Source: Streptomyces syringium
GTDB lineage: Bacteria; Actinomycetota; Actinomycetes; Streptomycetales; Streptomycetaceae
Reading direction: 5' to 3'
DNA: 64,000 nt
Assembly: GCF_017876625.1 (NCBI RefSeq)
Contig: NZ_JAGIOH010000001.1
Coordinates: 4,857,501-4,921,500 of the forward strand
The notes beneath the pieces were generated by a model that saw only the letters and a list, made by a program, of their open reading frames with translations, was not told where the DNA came from and did no database searches. The number at the start of each line of letters is the position of its first letter. Position 1 is the stretch's first letter. Of the stretch, positions 42,581 through 50,895 are shown one piece after another. Made by a program: the position numbers and the translations under genes.

Positions 42581-42818
42581 TCGCACGACCTGGTCGCGCC
42601 GCCCCTGCGTGCCCTGTGACGTGGGGCGACAGGCGTCGGCGGGCGCGCTACGCGGCTTATCGCGTTCCGGTCATGACAACGGTGTGAATAAGAGCGCGCA
42701 CAGCGGGTAAAGCTTGGTGCATCGTCTCTCGTACGGCTGCGGGTGCGAATGGTCGTGCGCAGTGAGACGGGCAAAGGTGACTCAATCGGCCCAGCAAAGC
42801 CGTCGTCAGGAGTAGACC

Positions 42819-43175
42819 GTGCTGCTACCGCATCAGCCCCGGCAGGAAGCCGCCGTACCGTCTCAGCGGATCGCCGCTCGGGATCAGGCCGGCCCCTGGC
42901 ATTCGGAGGCGGTGTGCCGCCGGGATGAAGCCGGATTGTTCTTCGCACCATCCAAGGAACCCACGGCCGCGCGCCTGTCACGGGAAGAGGCCGCGAAACG
43001 CGTCTGCGCCCGCTGCCCGGTGATGGTCGCCTGCCGGGAGCACGCGCTGCTCCAGCCCGAGCCTTATGGGGTGTGGGGCGGGCTGACCGCGGCCGAGCGC
43101 AGGGTCGTGCTCGCGAGGCGCCGGCGGCGGGACGCGGAGCTCCAGCGTTCCGCACGGGTCGCCGCCGCGGGCTGA
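42819..43175 (+). CDS. WhiB-family iron-sulfur regulator (WblI-like)
   Basis: 118 aa from a GTG with AGGAG. The four cluster cysteines are Cys33, Cys63, Cys66 and Cys72 (C-x29-C-x2-C-x5-C), followed by GVWGG (84-88) and a basic tail (LARRRRRDAELQR) that contacts DNA. Wbl proteins bind sigma factors and respond to NO, O2 or redox state. Its position beside glpX and the class I fumarase matches what I recall for wblI of S. coelicolor (SCO5046). The 238-bp upstream gap holds no other gene. Confidence 0.9.
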   Translation: MLLPHQPRQEAAVPSQRIAARDQAGPWHSEAVCRRDEAGLFFAPSKEPTAARLSREEAAKRVCARCPVMVACREHALLQPEPYGVWGGLTAAERRVVLARRRRRDAELQRSARVAAAG

Positions 43176-43182
43176 GCGCGGA

Positions 43183-43232
43183 CACATACGGGCCGGGCCC
43201 CGCCGGAAGCGGCGGGGCCCGGCCCGTATGTG
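43183..43232. terminator. Bidirectional terminator between WhiB-like gene and glpX
   Basis: A perfect 23-bp stem (43183-43205 with 43210-43232), loop GAAG, between convergent genes. It is the longest perfect hairpin noticed in the window. Confidence 0.92.
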
Positions 43233-43266
43233 CGCGGGGATGGCGGGCCCGGTCGGCCCGCCGCGA

Positions 43267-44298
43267 TCAGCTCGGGCGCTCGAAGTCCACGGTGCTGTAC
43301 GCGCGCAGCTTCGACAGCCGGTGCGTGGAGTCGATCTGCCGGATGGTGCCGGACTTGGAGCGCATGACCAGCGACTGCGTGGTCGCGGTCTCCGCGCGGT
43401 AGCGCACGCCGCGCAGCAGCTCGCCGTCGGTGATGCCGGTGGCGACGAAGAACACGTTGTCGCCGCTGACGAGGTCGTTGGTGTGCAGGACCTGGTCGAG
43501 GTCGTGGCCCGCGTCGAGCGCCCGCTGACGCTCCTCGTCGTCCTTGGGCCACAGCTTGGTCTGGATCGTGCCGCCGAGGCACTTGATCGCACAGGCCGCG
43601 ATGATGCCCTCGGGCGTACCGCCGACACCGAGCAGCAGGTCGATGCCGGTGCCCTCGCGGACGGCCATGATCGCGCCGGCCACGTCGCCGTCGGAGATGA
43701 ACTTGATGCGGGCGCCCGCCTCGCGGATCTCCTTGACGATGCCGTCGTGACGCGGGCGGTCCAGAACGACGACTGTCACGTCCTCGGGCGAGGAGTGCTT
43801 TGCCTTCGCGACGCGACGGATGTTGACCGCCACGGGGGCGTTGATGTCGACGTAGTCGGCCGCCTCGGGGCCGGTGACCAGCTTGTCCATGTAGAACACG
43901 GCGGACGGGTCGAACATGGAGCCGCGGTCGGCGACGGCCATGACGGAGACGGCGTTGGCCATGCCCTTGGCGGTCAGCGTCGTGCCGTCGACCGGGTCCA
44001 CGGCGACATCGCACTCCGCGCCGGTCCCGTCACCGACCCGCTCGCCGTTGTAGAGCATCGGGGCGTTGTCCTTCTCGCCCTCGCCGATGACGACGACACC
44101 GTTCATGGAAACAGTGCCGATCAGGGCCCGCATGGCCTTGACCGCGGCGCCGTCGGCGCCGTTCTTGTCACCGCGGCCCACCCAGCGGCCCGACGCCATG
44201 GCGCCCGCCTCGGTGACCCGGACGAGCTCGAGTGCGAGGTTGCGGTCGGGGGCCTCGGGGCTGACCTCGAGCTGGGACGGCAGGTGATGATCGGTCAT
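43267..44298 (-). CDS. glpX: Class II fructose-1,6-bisphosphatase GlpX
   Basis: 343 aa. The lithium-sensitive phosphatase motifs WVGRGDKNGADGAAV, VVIGEGEKDNAPML and VDPVDGTTLTAKG carry the metal-binding acids, and GVGGTPEGIIAACAIKCLGG is the GlpX-specific loop. It dephosphorylates fructose-1,6-bisphosphate in gluconeogenesis and is the main FBPase of actinobacteria. The start is the ATG at 44298. The 277-bp gap to the DUF4245 gene shows no further gene. Confidence 0.96.
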   Translation of the reverse strand: MTDHHLPSQLEVSPEAPDRNLALELVRVTEAGAMASGRWVGRGDKNGADGAAVKAMRALIGTVSMNGVVVIGEGEKDNAPMLYNGERVGDGTGAECDVAVDPVDGTTLTAKGMANAVSVMAVADRGSMFDPSAVFYMDKLVTGPEAADYVDINAPVAVNIRRVAKAKHSSPEDVTVVVLDRPRHDGIVKEIREAGARIKFISDGDVAGAIMAVREGTGIDLLLGVGGTPEGIIAACAIKCLGGTIQTKLWPKDDEERQRALDAGHDLDQVLHTNDLVSGDNVFFVATGITDGELLRGVRYRAETATTQSLVMRSKSGTIRQIDSTHRLSKLRAYSTVDFERPS

Positions 44299-44575
44299 CG
44301 GAACGCACCTTTCTGTACGGCGACGGCCGTGGGACCTCTGTCCCGTAAGGGCCAGGAGGGTGAGGGTGCTGATGACTTTATCGGTTCATTGCGAGAGTGA
44401 GCAGAGCGCCCCACGCATGAGCGGCGTCAAGGTGGCGATGCGGTTGCGAACGATGGCCGGATGACGCGCGACACGCATCCGCTACGCCGCCGGCCCTCGC
44501 CGGGCCGACCGCCACCGCGCGCCCGGCCGGGCACCGCCGTCAAGATCGGCGGGGGCATGGGGGACGATAGGGGGC

Positions 44576-45145
44576 GTGGCAGGTAGGAACGGTAAGACGC
44601 AGACCATCCGGAACATGATGCTGTCGATGGCGGTGGTCATCCCCGTGGCGGTAGTCAGTTATCTCTTCATCCCGCACAACGAGGACCACGACCCCATCAA
44701 GACGGTCGGTTACCACGTGGAGCTGGACCAGGCCCGGCGTGCGGCGCCGTACGCGGTGGCCGCTCCCGAGGGGCTCGACAAGGACTGGCGCGCGACCTCG
44801 GTCTCGTACCAGGCGCGCACCGAGGACGGCTCGGTCTGGCACCTGGGCTTCCTCGACCCGCAGCGGCAGTACGTCGCGGTCGAGCAGAGCGACGGCCCGG
44901 CGCGCGGCTTCATCAGCAAGGTCAGCCAGCGTGCCGAGAAGACGGGCAAGTCGGAGCGGGTGGGGAACGCCACCTGGCAGCGCTACGAGGGCGAGAAGTA
45001 CAACGCCCTGGTGCGCGAGGAGCACGGGGTGACCACGGTGGTCACGGGCACCGCCTCGCACGAGCGGCTCATGGAGATGGCCGCCGCGCTCAAGGCCGAG
45101 AAGGCCCCGAAGGCCGGGGCATCGGGCTCCGGGCCTTCGAACTGA
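44576..45145 (+). CDS. DUF4245 membrane-anchored protein
   Basis: 189 aa from a GTG. A short basic N-terminus and one membrane helix (~13-31) are followed by an extracytoplasmic DUF4245 domain (GYHVELDQARRAAPYAVAAP, SVSYQARTEDGSVWHLGFL). The C-terminus is Ala/Lys-rich. A GACGAT -10-like box seven bases upstream suggests a leaderless mRNA. The gene order DUF4245 beside glpX is common in actinobacteria; the function is unknown. Confidence 0.83.
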   Translation: MAGRNGKTQTIRNMMLSMAVVIPVAVVSYLFIPHNEDHDPIKTVGYHVELDQARRAAPYAVAAPEGLDKDWRATSVSYQARTEDGSVWHLGFLDPQRQYVAVEQSDGPARGFISKVSQRAEKTGKSERVGNATWQRYEGEKYNALVREEHGVTTVVTGTASHERLMEMAAALKAEKAPKAGASGSGPSN

Positions 45146-45160
45146 GCGCGACGGCCGGCG

Positions 45161-45192
45161 GCCCGCCCGCCTGGGGGGGTAGGCGGACGGGC
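45161..45192. terminator. Terminator between DUF4245 and reductase genes
   Basis: A 12-bp stem with one G-T wobble (45161-45172 with 45181-45192) and a G-rich loop between convergent genes. Confidence 0.7.
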
Positions 45193-45218
45193 GCGGGTCT
45201 GCCGTCGGGGGGAGACGG

Positions 45219-45818
45219 TCAGACGGTCGTGACGACCTGGTCGTAGGCCAGGCGCGGCGAGCGGGGGTGGCTGGCGTCGACGCCCGGCTTGCCGATGTTG
45301 ATCACCATCAGCGGCGTGTGGTCGTCGTCCAGGAACTCCTTCTGGACACCGGCGAAGTCGAAGCCGGTCATCGGGCCCGCGGCCAGACCGGCGGCGCGGA
45401 CGCCCAGGATGAAGTAACCGGCCTGGAGGGCGCCGTTCAGCGCGGCGGACCCCTCGCGGGCGGGGCGCTCGGAGAAGAAGAGGTCCTTCGCCTGCGGGAA
45501 GTGCGGCATCAGGTGCGGCAGCTCCTCGTGGAACTCGTTGTCCGTGGCGAGGATCGCGACCAGCGGCGCGGTGCGGGTCTTGGGGCGGTTGCCCTCGGCC
45601 ATGTGCGACACGAGGCGCTCGCGGGCTTCCTCGGAACGGACCAGCACCACGCGCAGCGGCGTCGAGTTGAACGCGGTCGGCGCGTACTTGACCAGGTCGT
45701 AGATGGCCTGGACCTGCTCGTCGGACACCGGCTCGTCGGTGAAGGCGTTGGCCGTGTGGGCCGCTCGGAAGAGCAGGTCCTGGGCGGCGGCGTCGAGTGC
45801 GAGAGTCATGCGGGACAC
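45219..45818 (-). CDS. Nitroreductase-family reductase (malonic semialdehyde reductase / RutE-like)
   Basis: 199 aa, an FMN-dependent NAD(P)H oxidoreductase. Features include LFRAAHTANAFTDEPVSDEQ, the FMN-binding FNSTPLRVVLVRSEEAR and IGKPGVDASHPRSPRL at the C-terminus. It matches the RutE/HadB group, which reduces malonic semialdehyde to 3-hydroxypropionate in pyrimidine degradation; no other rut genes are nearby, so another quinone- or nitro-type substrate is possible. Its promoter overlaps a TGAAnnTTCA palindrome. Confidence 0.87.
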   Translation of the reverse strand: MSRMTLALDAAAQDLLFRAAHTANAFTDEPVSDEQVQAIYDLVKYAPTAFNSTPLRVVLVRSEEARERLVSHMAEGNRPKTRTAPLVAILATDNEFHEELPHLMPHFPQAKDLFFSERPAREGSAALNGALQAGYFILGVRAAGLAAGPMTGFDFAGVQKEFLDDDHTPLMVINIGKPGVDASHPRSPRLAYDQVVTTV

Positions 45819-45866
45819 ACCTTCTGTTGCGAACAGGGTTTCGGGCTTGTTCGAGCTGATGGCACC

Positions 45867-45894
45867 ACTGTACGCGAGGTGTATGAAGTTTCAA
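45867..45894 (-). promoter_or_regulatory. Promoter with overlapping palindrome before reductase gene
   Basis: On the minus strand TTGAAA (-35) and TACAGT (-10) are spaced 16 bp apart. The palindrome TGAAACTTCA (plus strand 45884-45893) overlaps the -35, which suits repression by a MarR/HxlR-type regulator. Confidence 0.6.
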
Positions 45895-45956
45895 CTAAAA
45901 AGTGGGGATCCGTGACGGGCCTCACATGACCCTGCCGATGTGGGCGATCGTCGCTC

Positions 45957-46223
45957 TCAGCTCTCCTCGGCGGACGGTCCGCCCTCGGATTCCGCCAGTG
46001 CCGCGTCGAGCCGCGCCCGCGCACCGTCCAGCCAGCGGCGGCACACCTTCGCCAGCGCCTCGCCCCGCTCCCACAGGGCCAGCGACTCCTCCAGCGACGT
46101 ACCACCGGCCTCCAGACGGCGGACGACTTCGATCAGCTCGTCCCGCGCCTGCTCGTACCCCAGGGCGTCGTCCTCCGCCCCCGGAGCACCCTCGTTCCCG
46201 TCCATCGCACCCGTCTTCGCCAT
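45957..46223 (-). CDS. xseB: Exodeoxyribonuclease VII small subunit
   Basis: 88 aa. The domain ALGYEQARDELIEVVRRLEA then GGTSLEESLALWERGEALAK is characteristic. The start ATG at 46223 is supported by a TAGGCT -10 box seven bases upstream. Together with XseA it degrades single-stranded DNA to oligonucleotides. It starts 10 bp after the xseA stop and may be transcribed both with xseA and alone. Confidence 0.92.
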   Translation of the reverse strand: MAKTGAMDGNEGAPGAEDDALGYEQARDELIEVVRRLEAGGTSLEESLALWERGEALAKVCRRWLDGARARLDAALAESEGGPSAEES

Positions 46224-46230
46224 GTGCCCC

Positions 46231-46236
46231 AGCCTA
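46231..46236 (-). promoter_or_regulatory. Leaderless -10 box of xseB, overlapping xseA stop
   Basis: TAGGCT on the minus strand, seven bases before the xseB ATG and overlapping the xseA stop codon (46234-46236). Confidence 0.5.
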
Positions 46237-47469
46237 TGCGGGCGGTGTGACGGCGGGGGGCGCGGCAACGGCCCGCACCGTGAACTCGCCCTCCGCGACC
46301 CGGGCCCGCAGCTCCTCCTCCGGCGTCACCTCGCCGGCGTCGCGCACCACCGAGCCGTCCGCGTGCTGGAGCACCGCGTAGCCGCGCCGCAGGGTCGCCG
46401 CCGGGGACAGCGCGACCACGCGCGCCCGGGTGTGCGCCAGTTCGGAGTCCGCCCGGTCCAGCAGATGCCCGAGCGTGCGCCGGCCCCGCTCCGCGAGCGC
46501 GGAGATCTGCTGCTCCCGCTCGTCCACCATCCGCTGCGGCCGTTCCATGCACGGCCGCGCCCGCGCCGCCGCGAGGCCGCGCTCCTCGCGGTCCAGGTGC
46601 GCGGTGACACAGCGCAGCGCGCGCTCCCGCAGCTGCCCGACCCGGGTCAGCTCCTCGCCCACATCGGGCACGACCCGCTTCGCCGCGTCGGTGGGCGTGG
46701 ACGCGCGCAGATCGGCGACGAGATCGAGCAGCGGCGAGTCCGGCTCGTGGCCGATCGCCGACACCAGCGGCGTACGGCACGCGGCCACGGTCCGCACGAG
46801 CTGCTCGTCCGAGAACGGCAGCAGGTCCTCCACGCTGCCGCCGCCGCGGGCCACGATGATCACGTCCACGTCCGGCGCGGCGTCCAGCTCCTCGATCGCC
46901 GCCACGACGCCCGGCACGGCGTGCACGCCCTGCACGGGGACGTTGCGCACTTCGAACCGCACGGCGGGCCAGCGGTGCCGGGCGTTCTCCAGCACATCCC
47001 GCTCGGCCGCGGAGGCCCGCCCGCAGACCAGCCCGATGAGCTGCGGCAGGAACGGCAGCGGCCGTTTGCGCTCGGCGGCGAACAGCCCCTCCGCCGCCAG
47101 GGACTTCTTCAACTGCTCCAGCCGCGCCAGCAGCTCCCCGACCCCGACCGGCTTGATCTCGGTCGCCCGCAGCGACAGCGAGCCACGCGGCGCGTACCAC
47201 TCCGGCTTGGCGTGCACGACGACGCGCGCGCCCTCCGAGACGACGTCGGCGATCTGGTCGAAGACGCTCCGGTAGCAGGTGACGGACAGGGAGATGTCGT
47301 GCGAGGGATCACGCAGCGTCAAGAACACGACGCCCGCGCCGGGCCGTCTCGAGAGCTGGGTGATCTGCCCTTCCACCCACACGGCGCCCAGCCGGTCGAT
47401 CCAGCCGCCGATCAGCCGGGACACCTGACCGACGGGGATCGGGGCCTCGGGGGAGGTGTTGAGAGCCAT
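46234..47469 (-). CDS. xseA: Exodeoxyribonuclease VII large subunit
   Basis: 411 aa from the ATG at 47469, supported by a TACCCT -10 box. An N-terminal OB-fold (VSRLIGGWIDRLGAVWVEGQ, ITQLSRRPGAGVVFLTLRD) is followed by the catalytic ExoVII domain (LIGLVCGRASAAERDVL, VDVIIVARGGGSVEDLLPF) and a coiled-coil C-terminus that binds the small subunit. The frame continues upstream without a site, so longer versions are unlikely. Confidence 0.94.
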   Translation of the reverse strand: MALNTSPEAPIPVGQVSRLIGGWIDRLGAVWVEGQITQLSRRPGAGVVFLTLRDPSHDISLSVTCYRSVFDQIADVVSEGARVVVHAKPEWYAPRGSLSLRATEIKPVGVGELLARLEQLKKSLAAEGLFAAERKRPLPFLPQLIGLVCGRASAAERDVLENARHRWPAVRFEVRNVPVQGVHAVPGVVAAIEELDAAPDVDVIIVARGGGSVEDLLPFSDEQLVRTVAACRTPLVSAIGHEPDSPLLDLVADLRASTPTDAAKRVVPDVGEELTRVGQLRERALRCVTAHLDREERGLAAARARPCMERPQRMVDEREQQISALAERGRRTLGHLLDRADSELAHTRARVVALSPAATLRRGYAVLQHADGSVVRDAGEVTPEEELRARVAEGEFTVRAVAAPPAVTPPA

Positions 47470-47475
47470 GGGGTG

Positions 47476-47481
47476 AGGGTA
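47476..47481 (-). promoter_or_regulatory. Leaderless -10 box of xseA
   Basis: TACCCT on the minus strand, six bases before the ATG at 47469. Confidence 0.5.
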
Positions 47482-47498
47482 GCGGTGTCGCCACATCA

Positions 47499-47552
47499 AG
47501 CCCGTCCGGCGATTGAGGACGCGCCCGCAGGGCGCCCGCCGCCGCAGGCGGC
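47499..47552. repeat. Interspersed repeat unit followed by two tandem GCA-loop hairpins
   Basis: 47499-47521 is identical over 23 nt to 27721-27743. It is followed by two perfect hairpins with identical GCA loops, GCGCCC/GGGCGC (47521-47535) and GCCGCC/GGCGGC (47538-47552). The unit lies between the permease stop and the xseA promoter and may terminate the permease transcript. Confidence 0.7.
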
Positions 47553-47578
47553 AGACGGCCCGCAGTCGGCAGACAGCC

Positions 47579-48931
47579 TCACTCCGGCGTCGTACGCCGC
47601 AGCGCCTGCGCGCCCAGCACGCCCAAGCCGGCGGCCAGCCACACCGCACCGACGAAGCGGGCCGTGGCCGCCGCCTCGACGATGACCGCGACCGTCACCA
47701 CCAGTCCCAGCAGCGGCAGCACCACATGTCGCACCAAGCGGGGCGTCCCGCCCCGCTTGCGGACCGCGAACCAGCCGATCACCGACAGGTGCAGCAGAGC
47801 GAAGGCCACCAGCGCGCCGACGTCCACGACCGACACCAGCCGGTCCAGCCCGTCGTCCCGTCGGGCGGCCCACACCGCCGCGACCAGCGTCACCGCCGCC
47901 GCGGCCAGCAGGGCCAGGCGCGGCACCCCCGACCCCCGGTCCACCTTCGCCAGAAGATTCGGCAGCCGCCGCTGACGGGCCATGGCGAACAGCAGCCGGC
48001 CGGCCGCCGCCTGGCCCGCCAGGGCGGCGAAGGCCGCGCCGATCGCCTTGCTGACGGCCACCAGGTCGTGCAGCCAGGTCCCCGTCGCCGAGTCGACCGT
48101 GTCGTAGAACGCCGACCCCTGGTTCTCCGGCTTCGCCGCCAGCTCCGCCGGTGACATCGGCGCGAGCAGGGCGGCGAGGTAGGTCTGCGCGACGAACAGC
48201 ACGCCCGCCACCACCAGACACGTCAGCACCGCCCGGGCCACCCGCTCCGAACCGCCCGTCGCCTCCTCCGCGAAGGAGGCGATCGCGTCGAAGCCCAGAT
48301 AGGAGAGCACCGCGACCGACACCGCCCCCAGCACGGCCGTCATGGAGAAGCCGCCCTCACCGGTCAGCGGTGACAGCCAGCCGCGCCGCGCCCCGTCCTG
48401 GGCCAGCGCGACGACCGCGGCGACCAGGAAGACCAGCAGCACGACGATCTCCATGGCCAGCACCAGGAAGCCGACCAGCGCCGCGGCCCGTACGCCCGAC
48501 AGGTTCAGCGCGGTCGTCACGACCACGGCGATCGCCGTCCACACCCACTGGTGGACGCCCGGCACCAGCGCGTGCATCGCGATGCCGGAGAAGAGATACG
48601 CGACCGCCGGGATCAGCAGATAGTCCAGCATCGCCATCCACCCGGCGACGAACCCCGCACCCTCGCCGAGCCCCAGACGCGCGTACGTGAACACCGACCC
48701 CGCCTGCGGGGCGACCCGCACCATCTGCGCGTACGAGAAGGCCGTGAAGGCCATCGCGACCGTCGCCACGAGATAGACGAGCGCCACGGCCCCGTGCGAC
48801 TTCGCGTCCAGCGTGCCGAAGACGCCGACCGGTGCCATGGGGGCGATGAAGAGCAGGCCGTAGACGACGAGGTCCCGGAAGGACAGCGTCCGGCGGAGCG
48901 TGCCGTCACCGTCGGAGGGTGGTGCGGACAT
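47579..48931 (-). CDS. APC-superfamily amino-acid permease
   Basis: 450 aa from the ATG at 48931 (GAGGGGG upstream). Twelve membrane helices are predicted. The helix 1 break GLLFIAPMAPVGVFG, SYAQMVRVAPQAGSVFTY and YLGFDAIASFAEEATGGSE are typical of the amino acid/polyamine/organocation family (YveA/PuuP-like). The substrate is not predictable from sequence. It is divergent from ispH, with 105 bp between them. Confidence 0.88.
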   Translation of the reverse strand: MSAPPSDGDGTLRRTLSFRDLVVYGLLFIAPMAPVGVFGTLDAKSHGAVALVYLVATVAMAFTAFSYAQMVRVAPQAGSVFTYARLGLGEGAGFVAGWMAMLDYLLIPAVAYLFSGIAMHALVPGVHQWVWTAIAVVVTTALNLSGVRAAALVGFLVLAMEIVVLLVFLVAAVVALAQDGARRGWLSPLTGEGGFSMTAVLGAVSVAVLSYLGFDAIASFAEEATGGSERVARAVLTCLVVAGVLFVAQTYLAALLAPMSPAELAAKPENQGSAFYDTVDSATGTWLHDLVAVSKAIGAAFAALAGQAAAGRLLFAMARQRRLPNLLAKVDRGSGVPRLALLAAAAVTLVAAVWAARRDDGLDRLVSVVDVGALVAFALLHLSVIGWFAVRKRGGTPRLVRHVVLPLLGLVVTVAVIVEAAATARFVGAVWLAAGLGVLGAQALRRTTPE

Positions 48932-49023
48932 GGAGGCCCCCTCGCTGGTGCGGCGGATCGTTCCCCCAGCTTCGGCCACCACGCCGGTCCGCCCGGCCGG
49001 GACGCGCCGGTGGGCCGGGCCCG

Positions 49024-49029
49024 TACGAT
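49024..49029 (+). promoter_or_regulatory. Leaderless -10 box of ispH
   Basis: TACGAT, seven bases before the ATG at 49037. It overlaps an upstream in-frame ATG at 49028 and so rules that start out. Confidence 0.6.
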
Positions 49030-49036
49030 GGACGGC

Positions 49037-50050
49037 ATGACTGCTACGCCCGCCCGTAAGGTCCTGCTCGCCGCCCCCCGTGGCTACTGCGCGGGTGTCG
49101 ACCGCGCCGTGATCGCCGTCGAGAAGGCTCTGGAGCAGTACGGTGCGCCGGTCTATGTGCGCCACGAGATCGTTCACAACAAATACGTGGTCAAGACCCT
49201 CGAGAAGAAGGGCGCCATCTTCGTCGAGGAGACGGCCGAGGTCCCCGAGGGCAACATCGTGATCTTCTCGGCGCACGGAGTCGCGCCGGTCGTCCACGAC
49301 GAGGCCGCCCGCGGCAAGCTCGCCACGATCGACGCCACGTGCCCTCTGGTCACCAAGGTCCACAAGGAAGCCGTCCGCTTCGCCAACGAGGACTACGACA
49401 TCCTCCTCATCGGCCACGAGGGCCACGAGGAGGTCATCGGCACCAGCGGCGAGGCCCCGGACCACATCCAGCTCGTCGACGGCCCCAAGGACGTCGCCAA
49501 CGTGGAGGTCCGTGACGAGTCCAAGGTCGTCTGGCTCTCCCAGACCACCCTCTCCGTCGACGAGACGATGGAGACCGTGGACGCGCTGAAGACCAAGTTC
49601 CCGCAGCTCATCAGCCCGCCCAGCGACGACATCTGCTATGCCACGCAGAACCGTCAGATCGCGGTCAAGCAGATGGGCGCGGACGCCGACCTCGTGATCG
49701 TCGTCGGCTCCAAGAACTCCTCCAACTCGGTCCGTCTCGTCGAGGTCGCCCTCGGCGCGGGCGCCCGCGCCGCCCACCTCGTGGACTTCGCCGACGAGAT
49801 CGACGAGGCCTGGCTGGAGGGCGTGCGGACGGTCGGTGTGACCTCCGGCGCGTCGGTGCCCGAGATCCTCGTCGAGGGCGTCCTGGAGTGGCTCGCCGAG
49901 CGCGGCTACGCCGACGTCGAGGTCATCACGGCCGCCAAGGAGTCCATCACCTTCTCGCTCCCCAAGGAGCTGCGCCGGGACCTGCGGGCCGAGGCGGCGG
50001 AGCTGTCGGCGGAGTCGGCTGCATCGTCCGAGTCGGCTGAGACCGCCTGA
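49037..50050 (+). CDS. ispH: 4-Hydroxy-3-methylbut-2-enyl diphosphate reductase
   Basis: 337 aa. Three cluster-ligand cysteines, Cys18 (APRGYCAGVDRA), Cys102 (DATCPLVTKVHKE) and Cys200 (DDICYATQNRQ), plus the GHEGHEEVIGT and GSKNSSNS motifs are intact. It is the last step of the MEP isoprenoid pathway, using a 4Fe-4S cluster, and makes the IPP and DMAPP used by the prenyltransferase encoded at 20 kb. The C-terminus has an Ala/Glu/Ser tail. Three GACCGCCTGA-like micro-repeats span its stop codon (50040-50071). Confidence 0.97.
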   Translation: MTATPARKVLLAAPRGYCAGVDRAVIAVEKALEQYGAPVYVRHEIVHNKYVVKTLEKKGAIFVEETAEVPEGNIVIFSAHGVAPVVHDEAARGKLATIDATCPLVTKVHKEAVRFANEDYDILLIGHEGHEEVIGTSGEAPDHIQLVDGPKDVANVEVRDESKVVWLSQTTLSVDETMETVDALKTKFPQLISPPSDDICYATQNRQIAVKQMGADADLVIVVGSKNSSNSVRLVEVALGAGARAAHLVDFADEIDEAWLEGVRTVGVTSGASVPEILVEGVLEWLAERGYADVEVITAAKESITFSLPKELRRDLRAEAAELSAESAASSESAETA

Positions 50051-50117
50051 GACCGCCTGAATCCGCCTGAGCCGGTCCGCCCGGACCGTACGGGGGGTGT
50101 CGCGCGGCGGCACCCCT

Positions 50118-50123
50118 TAGCGT
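50118..50123 (+). promoter_or_regulatory. Leaderless -10 box of polyphosphate glucokinase gene
   Basis: TAGCGT, seven bases before the ATG at 50131. Confidence 0.55.
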
Positions 50124-50130
50124 GGTCGTC

Positions 50131-50895
50131 ATGGACGTATTCGGCGTGGACATCGGCGGATCGGGCATCAAGGGCGCACCGGTCGATCTGGCCCGGGGTG
50201 AGTTGGCGGAGGAGCGTTTCAAGGTCCTCACCCCCCATCCGGCGACCCCGGATGCGGTGGCGGACTGCGTCCGCGAGGTCGTGGAGCACTTCGGCTGGTC
50301 CGGCGGTTCGATCGGGGCGACCTTCCCCGGTGTGGTGGTCGACGGGACGACGCGCACGGCCGCGAACGTCTCCAAGGACTGGATCAACCGGGACGCGGCG
50401 GGTCTGCTGGGCGAGCGGCTCGGGGCGCCGGTGACGCTGCTGAACGACGCGGACGCCGCCGGGCTCGCCGAGATGCACTACGGCGCGGGCCGCGGCCGCA
50501 AGGGCACCGTCATCGTCCTCACCTTCGGTACCGGCATCGGCAGCGCCGTGTTCATCGACGGCAGGCTCGTGCCCAACACGGAGCTCGGCCATCTGGAGCT
50601 GCGGGGGCACGACGCGGAGACCCGCGCCTCGACGCGGGTCAAGGAGGACAAGGGCCTGAGCTGGGAGCGCTGGGCCAAGCGCGTCGAGAAGTATCTGCTG
50701 CACGTCGAGAATCTCTTCTCGCCCGAGCTGTTCGTGATCGGCGGCGGCGTCAGCCGCAAGGCGGACAAGTTCCTGCCGCTGATCAAGAGGGTCAGCGCGG
50801 AGATCGTTCCCGCCCGGCTGGAGAACAGCGCGGGGATCGTGGGGGCCGCGATGGCCGCTTCCGCTGCCGGTTCCGCTCCCGCCTTCGCGCTCTGA
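50131..50895 (+). CDS. ppgK: Polyphosphate glucokinase (ROK family)
   Basis: 254 aa from the ATG at 50131 (a GTG nine bases earlier is in frame but unsupported). The phosphate-binding DIGGSGIKGAPVDL, the ROK catalytic segment LLNDADAAGLAEMHYGAG, TFGTGIGSAVF and the PPGK-type NTELGHLELRGHDAE are present. It phosphorylates glucose using polyphosphate (and ATP) in the cytoplasm. Its last 104 bp overlap the end of the convergent DUF6542 gene. Confidence 0.95.
   Translation: MDVFGVDIGGSGIKGAPVDLARGELAEERFKVLTPHPATPDAVADCVREVVEHFGWSGGSIGATFPGVVVDGTTRTAANVSKDWINRDAAGLLGERLGAPVTLLNDADAAGLAEMHYGAGRGRKGTVIVLTFGTGIGSAVFIDGRLVPNTELGHLELRGHDAETRASTRVKEDKGLSWERWAKRVEKYLLHVENLFSPELFVIGGGVSRKADKFLPLIKRVSAEIVPARLENSAGIVGAAMAASAAGSAPAFAL

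Noticed and set aside
49028..49036. Upstream ATG as the ispH start
   Set aside because: It overlaps the TACGAT -10 box, so it would lie upstream of the transcription start.
50131..50895. Reading ppgK as an ATP-only glucokinase
   Set aside because: The short length and the NTELGHLELRG segment match polyphosphate glucokinases better than the longer ROK glucokinases of Streptomyces.
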